Assembly (NCBI GenBank): GCA_025331445.1
Contig: JAIWNE010000004.1
Location: 62,001-126,000 of the forward strand
Length of the DNA: 64,000 nucleotides
Source: Blakeslea trispora
Taxonomy: Eukaryota; Mucoromycota; Mucoromycetes; Mucorales; Choanephoraceae
Direction: 5' to 3'
The notes below the pieces were generated by a model, which saw only the letters and a program-made list of their open reading frames with translations, was not told the origin of the DNA and searched no databases. Positions 34,901-47,255 of this stretch are shown here, piece by piece. Every line of letters starts with the position of its first letter. Position 1 is the first letter of the stretch. The position numbers were made by a program, and so were the translations under genes.

Positions 34901-37900
34901 CCATTGACGACCTTGAAGATGATCCTCATTTGGAACAAAAGCGAGTTGATTTGATTCATGCTGCTGCTACCATCTTGGATAAATGCAACTTGGTCAAATA
35001 TGACAAGAAATCTGGTCGTTTCCAAGTGTCTGAGTTGGGCCGTATTGCTTCTCACTTTTATGTCAGCCATCACTCTATGTCTACCTACAATCAACACTTG
35101 CGTCCTATGATGAGCGAGATTGAACTTTTCCGAGTTTTTGCTCTCTCTGACGAATTCAAGTATATCCCTGTCCGTGAAGAAGAAAAGATGGAACTTCAAA
35201 AACTACTGGAACGTGTGCCAGTGCCTGTAAAAGAAAGTTTGGATGAACCTACTGCTAAGATCAACGTCTTGTTGCAAGCCTACATATCTCAGTTGAAATT
35301 GGAAGGCTTCGCTCTTGTGTCTGACATGGTTTATGTTACTCAAAGTGCTGGCCGTATTCTTCGTGCTATCTTTGAAATCTGTTTGAAGCGTGGTTGGGCT
35401 CAGTTGACAAAGAAAGCTTTGGATATGTGTAAGATGGTTGAAAAGCGTATGTGGCTTCCTATGTCTCCTTTGCGTCAATTCAAGGCAATGCCTCAAGACA
35501 TCGTCCGTCGTCTTGAGCGTAAGGAATTCCCTTGGGAACGCTACTTTGATTTGAATCCTCAAGAATTAGGCGAATTGATTGGTCAACCTAAGGCTGGCCG
35601 TACACTTCATAAATTTGTGCATCAATTCCCTAAGCTTGACCTTCAAGCACATGTTCAACCTGTCACTCGCTCTTTATTGAAGGTAGAGTTGACAATTACA
35701 CCAGACTTCCAATGGGATGAAAAGGTACATGGTCTTGCTGAAGCCTTCTGGATTTTAGTTGAGGACGTAGATGGTGAACATATTTTGCACCATGAATACT
35801 TTGTGCTCAAGCAAAGATATGCTGAAGAAGAACACTTGGTCTCGTTTACTGTCCCTCTTTATGAGCCATTGCCACCCAACTATTTTATCACAGTTGTTGC
35901 TGATCGCTGGATGCATTGTGATACCAAGTTGCCTGTTTCTTTCAAGCACTTGATCCTTCCTGAAAAGTATGCTCCTCACACTGAACTTCATGATCTCCAA
36001 CCTTTACCTGTTTCTGCCTTGCGCAATCCTGAATATGAAAAAATCTATTCATCCTGGATCAGCCAATTTAACCCTGTACAAACTCAAGTGTTTAATGCAC
36101 TTTATACTACCAATGAAAACACCTTTATTGGTGCACCCACTGGTTCTGGTAAAACTATTTGTGCTGAGTTTGCTTTACTTCATTTATGGAATCAAGTAGC
36201 TGATTCTCGAGCTGTCTACGTTGCACCCTTCCAAGAACTTGTCAATCAACGTGTTGCTGACTGGTCTGAGAAGTTTAGTAAGATCGGCGGAGGTAAAGAA
36301 GTTGTTGCCTTGACAGGCGAAACCAGTGCTGACTTGAAGTTGTTGGAGCGTGGTAATATCATCTGTTGTACTCCTACTCAATGGGATGTTATCTCTCGTC
36401 GTTGGAAGCAAAGAAAGAATGTTCAAAACGTTGACTTGTTTATTGCTGATGAAATCCATATGATTGGTGGCGATCTCGGCCCAACTTACGAAGTCATTGT
36501 CTCTAGAATGAGATATATCGCTTCTCAAACTCAAAAGCCCATCCGGGTTGTTGCCTTGAGTACTTCTCTTGCTAATGCTCGTGATTTGGGTGAATGGATC
36601 GGTGCTACTTCTCATTCTGTATTTAACTTCCATCCCTCTGTCCGCCCTGTACCATTGGAAATTCACATCCAAAGCTACAACGTGCCTCATTTTGCTTCCC
36701 TCATGATGGCCATGGCTAAGCCTACTTATCTGGCCATCACTACCCATGCAGACAGCAAGCCCTCTATCGTATTTGTTCCTTCCAGAAAGCAATGTAAGCT
36801 GACTGCTGTTGACCTCATTACCTACTGCGTGGCTGATGGTAAGCCTGATCAATTCTTGCATTGCAAGTTAGAAGAGATTCAGTCCATGTTAGATCGTGTT
36901 CAGGACAAATCCCTGGTTGAAACACTTCAACATGGTATTGGTTTTTACCATGAAGCTCTTTCCAAACAAGACAAGAAGATTGTAGAGCAACTCTATGGAA
37001 TTGGTGCCATCCAAGTCATCATTGCTTCTCGCGATACTTGTTGGGCTCTTCCCTTACACTCTCATATGGTCATTGTGATGGGTACACAATTCTTTGAAGG
37101 TAAAGAACACCGTTATGCTGACTATCCTATCACCGATGTATTGCAGATGATGGGTCGTGCCTGCCGTCCTCTTCAGGATGAAACTGGCAAGTGTGTTCTT
37201 ATGTGTCAGGCTAATAAGAAGGAGTTTTACAAGAAGTTCCTGTATGAAGCCTTGCCTGTTGAATCTCATTTGGATCAATTGATGCATGACCACTTCAACG
37301 CTGAAATTGTAACCAAAACTATCGAAAACAAGCAAGATGCTGTTGACTATCTTACATGGACATTCTTGTATCGTCGTATGACTCACAACCCCAACTACTA
37401 TGGCCTTCAAGGTATCTCTCATCGCCACTTGTCTGACCATCTCTCTGAGCTCGTTGAAAGTACTCTCAATGATCTTGAAGAGACCAAGTGTATCACCATT
37501 GAAGATGAAATGGATATTAGTCCTCTTAACCTTGGTATGATTGCTGCTTATTATAACATTAATTATACTACAGTGGACATGTTCAGCGTCAGTTTAAAGA
37601 ATACTACAAAACTCAGAGGTCTGTTGGAAATTGTATCTTCTGCTACTGAATTTGATAACATTCCTATCCGCCATCATGAAGAGGGTATTCTTCAACGTAT
37701 CTATGATCGTGTACCTGTCAAATTGGCTAGTCCCAAGTTCAATACACCTAGAATCAAGACCAATGTTTTGTTGCAAGCACACTTTTCTCGTGTTCAGCTA
37801 CCACCAGATCTTCAATCTGATCAAGTATTGATTGTAGAAAAGGTTGTACCTTTGTTGCAGGCTTGTGTTGATGTTATTTCTTCAAGTGGTTGGTTATCTC

Positions 37901-38529
37901 CTGCTTTGGCTGCTATGGAATTGTCACAAATGTCTGTTCAAGCCATGTGGGATCGTGACTCTCCTCTCAAGCAGATTCCTTACTTCACGAGCGATATCAT
38001 TAAGCGTTGTGAAGATCAAGGTGTTGAATCCGTATTTGATATCATGGAATTGGAAGATGATGTCCGTAACGAATGTCTCCAATTAGATCAACGCAAGATG
38101 CGCGAAGTGGCTCGCTTTGTCAACAGATACCCCAATATTGAAGTTGGTTTTGATGTAGCCGATAAGGATGCTGTCACAGCCGGAAGCATTGTCAATGTTC
38201 GAGTCCAATTGGAAAGAGAAATGGATGAAGATGAAGAAGAAGTTGGTCCTGTTATTGCACCTTACTTCCCCAAGAAGAAGGATGAAGGCTGGTGGATTGT
38301 TATTGGCGATCAAGAGACAAAGACCTTATTGGCTATCAAGAGAGTGACTTTGCAACAAAAGCTGACTGTTCGATTAGATTTTGTCGCACCTAAAGCAGGT
38401 CAACATACACTCAAACTGTTTTTAATGGCCGATAGTTACAATGGATGTGATCAAGAATTGGATATGGAACTAGACGTTGCTGAAGGAGAAGAAAGTGATG
38501 ACGAGGATGAGTCTATGGACGAAGATTAG
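31924..38529 (+). CDS. BRR2: U5 snRNP RNA helicase Brr2
   Basis: Ski2-like helicase that unwinds U4/U6 during spliceosome activation in the nucleus. A single 6606-bp exon encodes 2201 residues (human SNRNP200 has 2136). Order: N-terminal region with [15 protein letters not shown], acidic linker with Asp/Glu runs (about 205-255), then two helicase-Sec63 cassettes. Cassette one: Walker A APTGAGKT (~res 555), DEIH (~665), [18 protein letters not shown] and [12 protein letters not shown]. Cassette two: APTGSGKT (~1404), DEIH (~1508), with ALSTSLAN in place of SAT and QMMGRACRP, the usual degenerate second cassette. A Sec63/Ig-like tail ends in a Glu/Asp-rich run. Absence of introns is odd beside intron-rich neighbours. 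Confidence 0.97.
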   Translation: MAENFAKANQYQYAATSSLVLQANRKGLPRRDQEPTGEPDSLFGKIDPKEFGSRAQRETPKGIEEKKKKAAAKRSEESIEKRRKRKEESAISRAYGYSSVLSATEDWEGLNYRPRTKETREAYEHILSFVYEHLGDQARDVIRSAADDVLETLKTDTLKDFDKKKEIESVIGNIGSEQFAQLVNLSKKITDYSADGEAMDVDENGDKIGEIDDELGVAVVFDDDDEEEDDQFEMKEEEEEEEDVNQETMNAPVPNEAEDAGQSTDEEDGFKTVLPGQEKKKKRSGDKKSASAMAQDDDTLYPHDIDAFWLQRQIAAHYPDAHTAQEKTVQAFDILGAETIDIRDCENELMVLFDFDKFDLVRILIKNRELIYWCTRLARVDGNDKIAVEKEMQSKNLGWILRSLSGDRQRRGEALERKGVVDTAMEIDSEGATKSRSRSQLPTTVTIQPGTTVAPRQLIDLDSLIFEQGSHLMSNKKVKLPDGSFKRSKKGYEEIHVPAPKPEQYGTGEKLVPIKSMPDWAQEAFVGPTSLNRVQSRLYPTAFGSDENLLLCAPTGAGKTNVAMLTILHEIGKNRDPETGLIDLDSFKIVYIAPMKALVAEMVGNFSQRLKPYGISVAELTGDRQLTKQQIAETQIIVTTPEKWDVITRKATDRSYTALVRLIIIDEIHLLHDDRGPVLESIISRTIRNMEQTQELVRLVGLSATLPNYADVAAFLRVDSKTGLFHFDGSYRPCPLKQQFIGVTEKKAIKRFQTMNEVCYEKLIEQLDQKEENQVLVFTHSRKETAKTAKTLRDMAIEKETITRFLKQDSASREILQSEAATVKDANLQDLLPYGFAIHHAGMTRADRTLVEELFADGHIKVLCSTATLAWGVNLPAHAVIIKGTQIYSPEKGRWVELSPQDVLQMLGRAGRPQYDTYGEGIIITAHSELQYYLSLINTQLPIESQFISRLADNLNAEIVLGTIRNRDEAVQWLGYTYLYVRMLRNPTLYSISIDDLEDDPHLEQKRVDLIHAAATILDKCNLVKYDKKSGRFQVSELGRIASHFYVSHHSMSTYNQHLRPMMSEIELFRVFALSDEFKYIPVREEEKMELQKLLERVPVPVKESLDEPTAKINVLLQAYISQLKLEGFALVSDMVYVTQSAGRILRAIFEICLKRGWAQLTKKALDMCKMVEKRMWLPMSPLRQFKAMPQDIVRRLERKEFPWERYFDLNPQELGELIGQPKAGRTLHKFVHQFPKLDLQAHVQPVTRSLLKVELTITPDFQWDEKVHGLAEAFWILVEDVDGEHILHHEYFVLKQRYAEEEHLVSFTVPLYEPLPPNYFITVVADRWMHCDTKLPVSFKHLILPEKYAPHTELHDLQPLPVSALRNPEYEKIYSSWISQFNPVQTQVFNALYTTNENTFIGAPTGSGKTICAEFALLHLWNQVADSRAVYVAPFQELVNQRVADWSEKFSKIGGGKEVVALTGETSADLKLLERGNIICCTPTQWDVISRRWKQRKNVQNVDLFIADEIHMIGGDLGPTYEVIVSRMRYIASQTQKPIRVVALSTSLANARDLGEWIGATSHSVFNFHPSVRPVPLEIHIQSYNVPHFASLMMAMAKPTYLAITTHADSKPSIVFVPSRKQCKLTAVDLITYCVADGKPDQFLHCKLEEIQSMLDRVQDKSLVETLQHGIGFYHEALSKQDKKIVEQLYGIGAIQVIIASRDTCWALPLHSHMVIVMGTQFFEGKEHRYADYPITDVLQMMGRACRPLQDETGKCVLMCQANKKEFYKKFLYEALPVESHLDQLMHDHFNAEIVTKTIENKQDAVDYLTWTFLYRRMTHNPNYYGLQGISHRHLSDHLSELVESTLNDLEETKCITIEDEMDISPLNLGMIAAYYNINYTTVDMFSVSLKNTTKLRGLLEIVSSATEFDNIPIRHHEEGILQRIYDRVPVKLASPKFNTPRIKTNVLLQAHFSRVQLPPDLQSDQVLIVEKVVPLLQACVDVISSSGWLSPALAAMELSQMSVQAMWDRDSPLKQIPYFTSDIIKRCEDQGVESVFDIMELEDDVRNECLQLDQRKMREVARFVNRYPNIEVGFDVADKDAVTAGSIVNVRVQLEREMDEDEEEVGPVIAPYFPKKKDEGWWIVIGDQETKTLLAIKRVTLQQKLTVRLDFVAPKAGQHTLKLFLMADSYNGCDQELDMELDVAEGEESDDEDESMDED

Positions 38530-38753
38530 AGAAAATGATTTGATATTTGATGTGCTTTCTTAAATGAACTGTTACTATTCTATAGTAGTATTTTCTTGTA
38601 AAAATTTTCAATAATAAAAAAAAAATTGACAGTTTTCTAAAAAGGAAAAAGTTCAATAGCCGAAGAGTGGCTTTTTTTTCAGATCCGGATAATAAAAGTT
38701 GATCAGAGAGGCTACAATTAGAGAAACCTCCTCTTACTTTTACATTATTTAAA

Positions 38754-39602
38754 ATGGTAAGCTATTCATCCATAATAGATATAAGCTATCCATCCATCCA
38801 TCCATCTATGTATACACCCATCCATCTATGCTACATCTATTGATGTACTTGTCAACCACAACTTATTCTAAAGCATATTAAGTGTATACGCAAGATGGAT
38901 GCAACATAGGATATGGAGCTGACTTATCAAGCACAAGCAATTTACTAAATCATGTTTCATTCTATAGGGTCGCGTTAGAACTAAGACTGTCAAGAAGGCT
39001 TCTCGTGTCGTTATCGAAAAGTACTACCCTCGTCTCACCCTTGACTTCCAAGTCAACAAGAAGATCCTTGACGAAGTTTCTATCATCCAATCCAAGCGTC
39101 TCCGTAACAAGATTGCTGGTTTCACCACCCACTTGATGAAGCGTATTTCTCGTGGTCCCGTTCGTGGTATCTCCTTCAAGTTGCAAGAAGAAGAACGTGA
39201 ACGTCGTGACAACTTCGTTCCCGAATTCTCTGCTTTGGATACCTCCAACGTTGAAATCGACCCTGAAACCGAGGTAAGCTTTTTGAAATTGACATGATGC
39301 ACCTTCGAAAGACAAGTGTTATTTTTTGTACGGTCGCTCGGATTTTTTTGCTTGATGCAAAAAAGTTCGTGTGTAAGTGGAGAGATCTTTCGATGGCCAG
39401 CTTGTTTCAGAAAATACTATTGTTTTTTGAAGGTGTCAAGATCTCGCACAGCACATGAACCTAACTGTTATTGTAATAGGCTTTGCTTAAGGCTATCAAC
39501 TTCGATAACCTCCCTGGTGTCAAGGTTGCCGCTCCCGTTGCTGCCTTCACTCCCCGTAACAACCGTGGTCCCCGTACCGCTCGTAAGACTGAACAAGCTT
39601 AA
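38754..39602 (+). CDS. RPS17: 40S ribosomal protein eS17
   Basis: Small-subunit ribosomal protein. Exons 38754-38756, 38968-39273 and 39480-39602 give 143 residues. The first exon is just the ATG, directly followed by a GTAAGC donor; the 211-bp intron ends TCTATAG and the second exon continues [20 protein letters not shown], which is the start of eS17. The sequence [19 protein letters not shown] and [10 protein letters not shown] are family hallmarks. The second intron is 206 bp. Long first introns are common in ribosomal protein genes. AATAAA lies shortly after the stop codon (about 39625). Confidence 0.97.
38789..38832. repeat. (CATC)n repeat in the first intron of RPS17
   Basis: Imperfect CATC tetranucleotide repeat, interrupted by TATG and TATACACC, inside the 211-bp first intron. 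Confidence 0.8.
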
Positions 39603-39760
39603 ATTTCTTTTATTTATGCTTAATCAATAAATTTACCATTATGGTGTTTACGAAATATTTTTTGTTTTGTTTTTGAGGAATGATCGGGGCATTCTTTTTC
39701 TATATCCTTTTCGTAGATGGGCTAGAGCATGCCGTTGTTGTCTTTTATTCTTTTAAAGTA

Positions 39761-42112
39761 ATGATATTGATTGTGTTGTTTTCCCTGTTGACTGTAACAC
39801 GGATTGTTTTCTGCGAATTTAATGCAACTTCAAATTCGAATGTAATTTATTACTGGTAAAGACAACAGAAATCTTCCACACTCCTTTTCTATGTCCTCAT
39901 GGGGAAAAGACAGGCTATGATTTTTTACAGATTGTATTCAATAGGGGGCAGAATTCAGCTGGAATTGACTCTGACGAATCAGTATGGCAAAAGGTAGCAG
40001 CTACTTTGTATTATATATGTACATGCTATTTATCTTTTTGTAAATTGGCAGCGACTTTCATTTTATTGTGATAATGACGACAATGACATTCTCGTTATCT
40101 CTTTTCTTCATCAGTTCGGTAAGCCATTTAAATAAGCGATACCTAAACAACTGTATTGTGTTACTCATAAACTTGCATGATTTCCCTAAAGGTCAGCAGC
40201 GATCAACATCTTATGATATATCTAATACTAGTAAAAACTGCAAGGGCATGATTTCTGGTAAACAATGTTCATTGTCTTTTCCTTCTTTGAGCAAAGGAGA
40301 GATGGCATGGCTGTTTAAGAAAGGAGAAAGTTCGTAATTTTTTATTTGCGCCTACTGAACAACTCCCCTCAACGATAGGCACGCAGTTGCTCGATTGTCC
40401 TGAGATGGAAGAAGGTACAGTTATGCACAAGAAAATAAGGAAAATTCCTTTTCTCCTAACTCACAATTAAATACAATTCAACTCCCAAGATATCAAATAT
40501 TGTCAAAGCAAAAACAAAAAGATCTTACTATCAATGGGAGGGGCAACGCCTACATATGGGTTAGAATCAACAAAAGAGGGAGAAGATTTGGCAAACGAAT
40601 TATGGAATACGTTTGGTGCTGGGAAATCAGAAAGCCCTCGTCCTTTTGGAACAGCTGTCGTTGATGGGTTTGATCTAGACATTGAAAATGGAGATAAGAT
40701 GGGATATACTGCATTCGTTAACAAGATGCGCCAAAACTATGGTAATGACATATTGAGCGACACGCCATTAATTTAACCCTGTTTATCGAATTAGAAACGG
40801 ATCCTTCAAAGACATATTACATATCGGCTGCTCCTCAATGTCCTTTCCCTGACTATTATGTAGGGGATGTATTAGACAACACTTGGGTAGATTTCGTGAT
40901 GTAGGCTTTTATGTAATTGCTTTCTAGAATCGTGCCACTAAAAGCACTGTTCATTTTTTTTTAGGATTCAGTTTTACAACAATGTATGCATGTTTGCATC
41001 TAATATATCATGCGTATATGTACTAACTTTCTTTTACTTTCTCCTTTTTTCTTCTGTGTACATGTATTTCCATCCTTTTGTCAAATCAAAGTATTGCAAT
41101 GTCATCAATGATAACGGGTTCAACTATCAGTCTGGGATAGTTGGGCAAAGTCAAAGTCAAAGAACAAAAATGTAAGATTGTTTGTTGGTATTCCTGGCAG
41201 CCCTACTGCAGCTGGTAGAGGATATGTACCTTACACTGAGCTTGTCAGCAAAATAACTCCATTGAAATCAACTGATTATTTTGGTGGTGTCATGGTTTGG
41301 GATATATCTCAAGCATATGCAAATACAGCTGACGTATTACCAAATTATGCATCTGGTATAGCTAGATTAATTAAAGGGTAGGAAGTCACCTGAACCTGAA
41401 AAAAAGGGAAAACGAAGCCTAATTTTAATATAGAAGCAACAATACCGATTTACCTGTAGAACTTGCTCCAATTACTGTTCAGCCTGAAGTATCAACAACA
41501 ATGAATTCTAGCATCGAGACTTTAAGTTTACCGCCACTGCCATCGTCACAACTCTCCTTGTCAATCTCTGCCACCCCTTCCCCAACCCTTTCTTCCACTC
41601 TTTCCTCCACCACCTCCTCTGCCCTCTCTTTTCCATCAAATGCAATTACCAGCTCTAGCTCGCATTCATTACGGACACTTACCTTAAAAAGGAATGTTAC
41701 CACTACTTCTACACAACTAGTAATCTCTACGCTTATAGATCAAACGTATGAAAGGTAAGCAAATGTCCTGTCAATTTGGAATGGAATAACATCTCAATTC
41801 GTTATAACCAAAATTATATAAAGTGTCATTACAGATGACCAAATGACAACATACACACCATCAATATCATCATCAACATTATATGATGGTACGACTACAA
41901 TACCAGAGACTCGTGTCACCCCAAGCGTACCAACTGTATTACCTGTCGCAGGTCAGCCATGTAATAAGAATGGCATATTTGCATGTAGCAGTAATCAATC
42001 ATTTGCTCAATGTAACTTTGGCCAATGGGTAGTTAGACGATGCAGCAATGGTACTGTTTGTAAAGAAGACACGACAAAGACCCCGCATAGTGTTTATTGT
42101 GGATACCCATAA
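39761..42112 (+). CDS. GH18 chitinase with CBM19 (Cts1-like), carrying a one-base frameshift
   Basis: Secreted class III chitinase for cell-wall remodelling. Eleven exons: 39761-39855, 39945-39993, 40052-40118, 40192-40257, 40379-40414, 40490-40741, 40795-40900, 40965-40983, 41092-41377, 41434-41754, 41824-42112. It has a signal peptide (MILIVLFSLLTVTRIVFC), YYWGQNSAG, ILVISFLHQFG, KILLSMGGA, catalytic DGFDLDIE, QFYNNYC, a Ser/Thr-rich linker and a Cys-rich CBM19 (CNKNGIFAC to VYCGYP) as in yeast Cts1. All exon phases agree except exon nine: at 41125-41127 the frame shifts by one base between GFNY and SVWDSWAKSK. One missing base (sequence error or mutation) truncates the protein before the end of the barrel. 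Confidence 0.85.
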
Positions 42113-42373
42113 GCAAAATAGTAAAGCTTTTCTTTTTTGCAGTTCGATGTTGCATATGATGATTTATGTATTTTTATTTATTTGCGTTCGATTATTTCGA
42201 TTTTGTAAATTCATAAATGGTAACAGTCAAATGAACAACTGACCATTATTAATAGAGTAATGTGCATAAATTTTAGGATAGTAAGAAAAGATTGGCAATA
42301 GATAGAATAAGTGTTAGGAGATAAGTGTATCTAAAAAATGGTATTTTACAAGGAAAAAAGATAAGTTATCAGT
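42113..42373. terminator. Convergent 3' region of chitinase and GATA factor
   Basis: About 260 bp between converging stop codons; A+T-rich, with no coding signal. Both polyadenylation sites should lie here. No hairpin terminator is expected in a eukaryote. Confidence 0.3.
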
Positions 42374-43525
42374 TCAAAAGAAGATGTTAAGTGGTGCGTT
42401 TTTGTGGTCAAGTGTTGTTCTGATCAGTGTATCCTTGGCAACTAAGTTTTCACGATAATCAACAAGGTAGTTTTCTATCCCGAAGTTGGTGGTTTCTATG
42501 TTGTGCTCTTTGAGTGGAAACGGCAAATGCGTATTTGAGGTAGAAGGATAATAATCATCAAGCATATCGGATGAAGATGATCCAATAGACTCTGTATCAT
42601 GTTTTTGATATCTGCTTGGCTTTCGCGAATGCTGACAATGAGCATTCGACTTACTCGAGTCTTTTTGAGATCCCGTTCTGTTTCTCTTCTTGATAATATC
42701 TGTCTTTAGACTAAGAGGACGGACTGTACCATGTAGCTTGAGAAACAAACCACAGGCATTACATAGAGGCTGTCCTTGAGGATTTCTTCGCCACAAAGGC
42801 GTGTTTCTAGTTAAGCAGTTGGTACATTGAGTAGCACTGTTGGTTTCATGAGCCTTCGGGGGTGCATAATAAGCACTACCTGTATGTCTCTTTTTTTTTG
42901 TCAATGCCTTCTTTTTTTTGTTGCTGCTCTTTCTCTTCTCATAGACCGTATCATTTTTTTCTTCATGACAAAGAGCTGATGTAGTTCTTGACAAGCCTCT
43001 TTCCATAGAAAGCCTTTTGGTATGGAACGGTAAGTGGGATGATGTTGCTGTTGAATCTATTGGGCTTGTCGCAATAATGTCATACGGGTTGCTGCGTTTT
43101 CCTTCTTCGTACAATAAGGCTGTATTTTGGTCATAAAGCGAATTTAAGGATGTAGATACCATATTCAAATTTAAGCAATCCTGTGCTGATTTTGTCAAGT
43201 CATTTGCTGTAAAGGCAGAGGCAATTAAAAGATGCTGATTGTTAAAGGCAGTATGGTCTGCAAATTCATAAGATCCTTTAGACATACTCATAAAACAGCC
43301 ATTATATTGGCTTGTTTGGTATTCAGTTGCTTGCAGTTCATCAGGCGAGGGCGATAATGTATTTGGCAAAAGAGGCTGTAGATTGTTTGGATCTGGTTGA
43401 CCATACTTTTGACAGCGGGGATTTATAGGATAAGGTAATTCAATTTCAGATGTTCGTGTTAAGCCAGAAAAAGAACCATTACTCCAGCTAGGCTGCTGAG
43501 AGAAGAAAGAGTGTTGAGATTGCAT
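42374..43525 (-). CDS. GATA-type zinc-finger transcription factor
   Basis: Nuclear regulator binding GATA sites. One exon encodes 383 residues from the ATG at 43525; a longer frame from 43717 adds a hydrophobic 64-residue stretch and was rejected. The single finger is [20 protein letters not shown] then [13 protein letters not shown] (CX2C-X17-CX2C), followed by the basic tail [17 protein letters not shown], which is the fungal AreA/NIT2/Gat type. A Lys-rich tract ([18 protein letters not shown]) lies before it. The rest is Ser/Asn-rich with no known domain; the C-terminus is acidic. AreA-like nitrogen control is possible, but several fungal GATA factors share this finger. Confidence 0.92.
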   Translation of the reverse strand: MQSQHSFFSQQPSWSNGSFSGLTRTSEIELPYPINPRCQKYGQPDPNNLQPLLPNTLSPSPDELQATEYQTSQYNGCFMSMSKGSYEFADHTAFNNQHLLIASAFTANDLTKSAQDCLNLNMVSTSLNSLYDQNTALLYEEGKRSNPYDIIATSPIDSTATSSHLPFHTKRLSMERGLSRTTSALCHEEKNDTVYEKRKSSNKKKKALTKKKRHTGSAYYAPPKAHETNSATQCTNCLTRNTPLWRRNPQGQPLCNACGLFLKLHGTVRPLSLKTDIIKKRNRTGSQKDSSKSNAHCQHSRKPSRYQKHDTESIGSSSSDMLDDYYPSTSNTHLPFPLKEHNIETTNFGIENYLVDYRENLVAKDTLIRTTLDHKNAPLNIFF

Positions 43526-44694
43526 TATAGCGCAAAATAAAGAAAAAAAGGGAACAAGATATAACAAAGAAGGAAAAGAAAAGTTTAAAAAGTGTCTGAT
43601 ATTTATATATTTCTGGATTGTGCAAGCAGCAATCCTAATGGCGACAATGAAAAATAAGCTTTGAACAGATGTGTTACACCAAAGCGATTTCCCTCTCTCG
43701 CTCATTTTTTTCTTCATATTGACCCTTATTGTAGGGCATGAACTCCATAGAAAATAATAATACCTGATCGATTTAAAAAGAGAGAAAAGAGTTTCTTATA
43801 CTCCTTTTTTTAGGTTATTTTACCTACTTTTCATATAGGCCGAGCGATACAACACAACTGAATCTTTGAGAACTCCCATTTAATATTTAAAGTCATATTA
43901 CAGTGAGCATGGTGTGGAATTGCAAGTTCCTGAAGTTTAGTTTGCAGAAATAATCTTGTGCCAATTGTCGGTGGTCCTGAAAAGTGTTGTTATCAGACAC
44001 CCTTTCTTTGTTGTTATTCTTACTCTCTCCACTCATACTGTTTTTCTTGTGCGCCGATTCTACAGTTATGAACAGACGACTGCAACTCATGACAAAATAG
44101 CTTGATTCTACACTTACCATGTCGAGTCTGTTCGTTTTTGATATTTGAATAGCAATGAGGTATAGGAAAATGCGTTAAGGAAAACAAAAGAAATACTGCC
44201 AATTGAAAATTCTGGTTTACGACATGTAATCAAAGAATATCAAAACCTCCAACTCAAAAGAAAATATTTGGGGGTCACAAAGTGATTTTCGTGTGACTGT
44301 AAGATACAGCAGCACACTCATAGTATTTTCTTTTCTTTTTTCCAAAAAGAAAGTTGATAGCTTGGAAAAGTCATAAATATATTTCCATCCGAGGAATTCT
44401 ATACGATAGTCAAGGCAAGTTTAGTTCAAGGAGGGTCTAGCTATACAAGAGTTTAGTTTTTTGAAATTTATAGCTATAAGATAAATCCAAGCTTGCGTAT
44501 GGCTTTCTCCAAAGCGCTGTATATTTAAGCTTTTGAAAACCTTCCTTTGAAAAATTTTGATCTGCTTTTTGACAAAATAAAGACCGCTTTTTGACTTGTA
44601 AAGCCCCGCCCTTTCTTTCAAAAACCGCATTTTGGCGTTAGAGTAGCTGTAGATCCTCTTTTCTTCCCTTTTGTTTCAAACCTATCTATCAAAT
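43526..44694. promoter_or_regulatory. Divergent region between GATA factor and SANT gene
   Basis: About 1.2 kb separating two divergently transcribed genes. Minus-strand frames at 43893-44120, 44020-44202 and 44421-44630 have no recognisable motif. Immediately upstream of the GATA start an A-rich purine tract (43536-43590) is seen from the plus strand, i.e. a pyrimidine leader on the coding strand. Confidence 0.4.
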
Positions 44695-46594
44695 ATGGTA
44701 AGAACAAAAAAGGATGCAGTCAACTCCCTTTCAAAGAATAGAACAATACCCGCTCAAGGTAACATTGAGTTGTTCACTAATATTGTGCAGACTAACGCGG
44801 TTTTCCTTTGACTCTTTAAAAAAACATTGAACAGAACCAATTGATACCTGCACTATCAAATCACCAATCAGTCCAATACCATGCTCATCTAATGTAATAC
44901 ATCTAGTAACCTCGAAAAAATTATGACTAATAGCTGATTTCTTTTTGAAAAAATAGACAGGAGTAAATACGTCTTGCGATAATGACTTACTAAGGCAAGC
45001 TTGATAATGAGAATAAGCAAAAAATTATCTCACACATGCATAGTCTCAGCAACTTTCATATGCTCTCTCCAACAATAAGCGATGAATGGCAAACACCTCT
45101 CATAATTGGATTGAATCAATTACCGATGGAAAATTGTATGGGAACAGCAATGCAGAAGCTACAGTCTCTATTTACAAACTTAAACGCTATCGAGATAAGC
45201 GAGATGCTTTATGATTGTGACCACAATGAGGTATAGTGTCTCTTCTTATGTATTTGTTTTCCAAATTGCGCCATATACATTAACTTGGATTCTTCTTTGA
45301 TGTGAAAACAAAAGGATGAAGTTATTCAGCGCTTAATCACTCACACTTATTATCTGGAAAATATACGCTACCGTATTCAACAAAGAACAGACGCCATTAA
45401 TTCCAATAGCTTTTCAAGTAAGAATCAGAAAAAAGAAACGGTTTTACGGCAGCTGTAACAACAAAAGAAAATAGATGATGTTTTATTTGAACCAATTGAG
45501 AATACAATCAAGCCCATAAGCATACCTTCCAACCCAAATAATCATGCTGAAGAAAGGCCAGTGGATTTAACAATATCTGCAAAAAAAGCAAGAGCTAAAC
45601 AGTCAGCAAAGAAATCTGATTCTGTAAAGGAATTACAACCAAAGTCTAAATCTGCGGAGAACAGAGACGATGTGAGCTTATTTAGTTAAAATACTTTGAC
45701 AGAGAAATTAATATTCATTTCTTTTTAGTCCACTACCAAAAGTCATAAACAAGTCAATGCTGCCAGCGATATCAAATTAGATGGTGCTGATGATCGACCT
45801 AAATCAACTAAAAAGCGCAGCCAATCTAATGAGAAAAGAAAAGGTCGTTTACCCTTGAATGAGGCATTACAACAGATACAGAATATAGACTCTGAGGAGT
45901 CGTTTGTAGGATGGTCTGAAGCAAGATATAGGGCTTATCAAAAGCTATATGAAAACCCAAACGAGTATTACTACAGATTCAATGCGCCTGGCGAGCCACA
46001 GAGAGTAGGAGCTTGGGATAAGCAAGAACAAAAACTTTTCCTAAAAAGACTCGCTGAACATGGTGCAAATTCCCAATGGGGTATCTTTTCAACTGCCATC
46101 CCTGGAAGAGTAGGATATCAGGTACAGTTGGCTATAGATGCTATATTTGGGCAATTCAAATCAAGCTCACTTTTTTTTTCAAGTGCTCTAATTACTATCG
46201 GCATTTGATCAAAACACGACAAATACATGATCCAAACTATACTATTGATGAAAAGGGAAAAGTACATTATTTGTTTGGCAAAAAGAACAACAAAGGTGAG
46301 ATAGAAAAAACCCAACACAAACATAATAGACAAAAAAGCGTTGCTGCATCGCAACATCTTAAGGAAAAACCACAAAAGAAAAGGACAATACATTCAGATG
46401 ATGAATACTGCGATACTACCTACAACCCAAAAAAGTCTTTAAAAAAGAAAAAGAAGACGACACTATTTTCGGAGACAGAACCGCTCGAGCCAACCAAGCA
46501 ACATCCATCATCAGATATCGAAACGTCTGCTATCCTTGGTTCAGTTGATGGAGGTAGAATGACCAGAAGAAGATACCAAGAGCTGCATCAATAG
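44695..46594 (+). CDS. Myb/SANT-domain nuclear protein
   Basis: Probable chromatin or DNA-binding protein. Eight exons: 44695-44758, 44835-44893, 44957-44994, 45044-45230, 45315-45417, 45475-45671, 45729-46121, 46184-46594, giving 483 residues with all phases consistent. Intron three starts GC (GCAAGC) instead of GT. The recognisable part, about residues 240-330, reads GAWDKQEQKLFLKRLAEHG then WGIFSTAIPGRVGYQ and CSNYYRHLIK, a SANT/Myb helix set with three spaced aromatics. The flanks are Lys-rich: KKARAKQSAKK before and PKKSLKKKKKTT after, likely nuclear signals. No name I can give with confidence. The ATG at 44695 is followed by GTAAGA, which resembles a donor, but reading through gives a good basic N-terminus. 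Confidence 0.75.
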
Positions 46595-47255
46595 TTGTTT
46601 TTGCGCCTCAACAATTGATGAATTACGTCAAGCCTTTCATCTTAAAAGATATCACACTGTTGTACTACACGGATATGCTATGCAAAAAAAAAAGAGTCAA
46701 TCGGGATCCAAATAGTTTTCTTTAATAATAAAGTAGTCAGCACTTTAAAGCTTTCTTTTGTTTCCTTCTTCACTTCAGTATGGATCGAGATAAAGGAAAA
46801 GAAATACATTTGCTACTGTTAGAGCAAGCGTCACTTCTTATCTTGACACTACTCTAGATAAGCAAATCGTGAAAGCTCGATAGATCCAACGTCGATCTGT
46901 CGTCATGCTTACTGCTGTGTAACAACGGATTTCTTTCTGGTAAATGTCGGTAAAGCAAAGTTAGAGAGAAGCGTAGCTTATTCAAGTTTATAGAAAACGA
47001 ATAGAAGTTATAGAAAAAAAAAAGAGAGCGGTATCATAATGAATCTCAGTAAAGAAAAAAGGAGAAAAAAGCAAGAGACACAAATTTAGTATTCCCGGAC
47101 ATGATGATAAATAGATCACAAACAATCAAGAAGTCAATAACAAGAAAAACAAAAACACTGGGAAAATCGCGGTGTTTTGTTTTGGTTATAAAGTGTTCCA
47201 GGTTTACTTGCTCTTTTCGTACTTTTCCCTTTCCCCCTCTTTTTCTTTCTGAGCA
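46595..47255. promoter_or_regulatory. Upstream region of phosphorylase kinase subunit gene
   Basis: About 660 bp without a supported gene. A C/T tract (47218-47250) leads to the ATG. Short frames here (47046-47261 minus, 47101-47289 plus) are shadows of A+T-rich sequence. Confidence 0.4.

Noticed and set aside
36184..36861. 225-codon frame on the minus strand inside BRR2
   Set aside because: Fully antisense to the second helicase cassette, with no motif; long antisense frames are expected opposite a codon-biased 6.6-kb gene. The same holds for 34726-35199, 35203-35562 and 37054-37440.
40068..40337. Apparent signal-peptide ORF on the plus strand
   Set aside because: It runs through two introns of the chitinase in the wrong frame for its first part; the correct frame there reads RLSFYCDNDDNDILVISFLHQF-like barrel sequence and the true signal peptide is at 39761.
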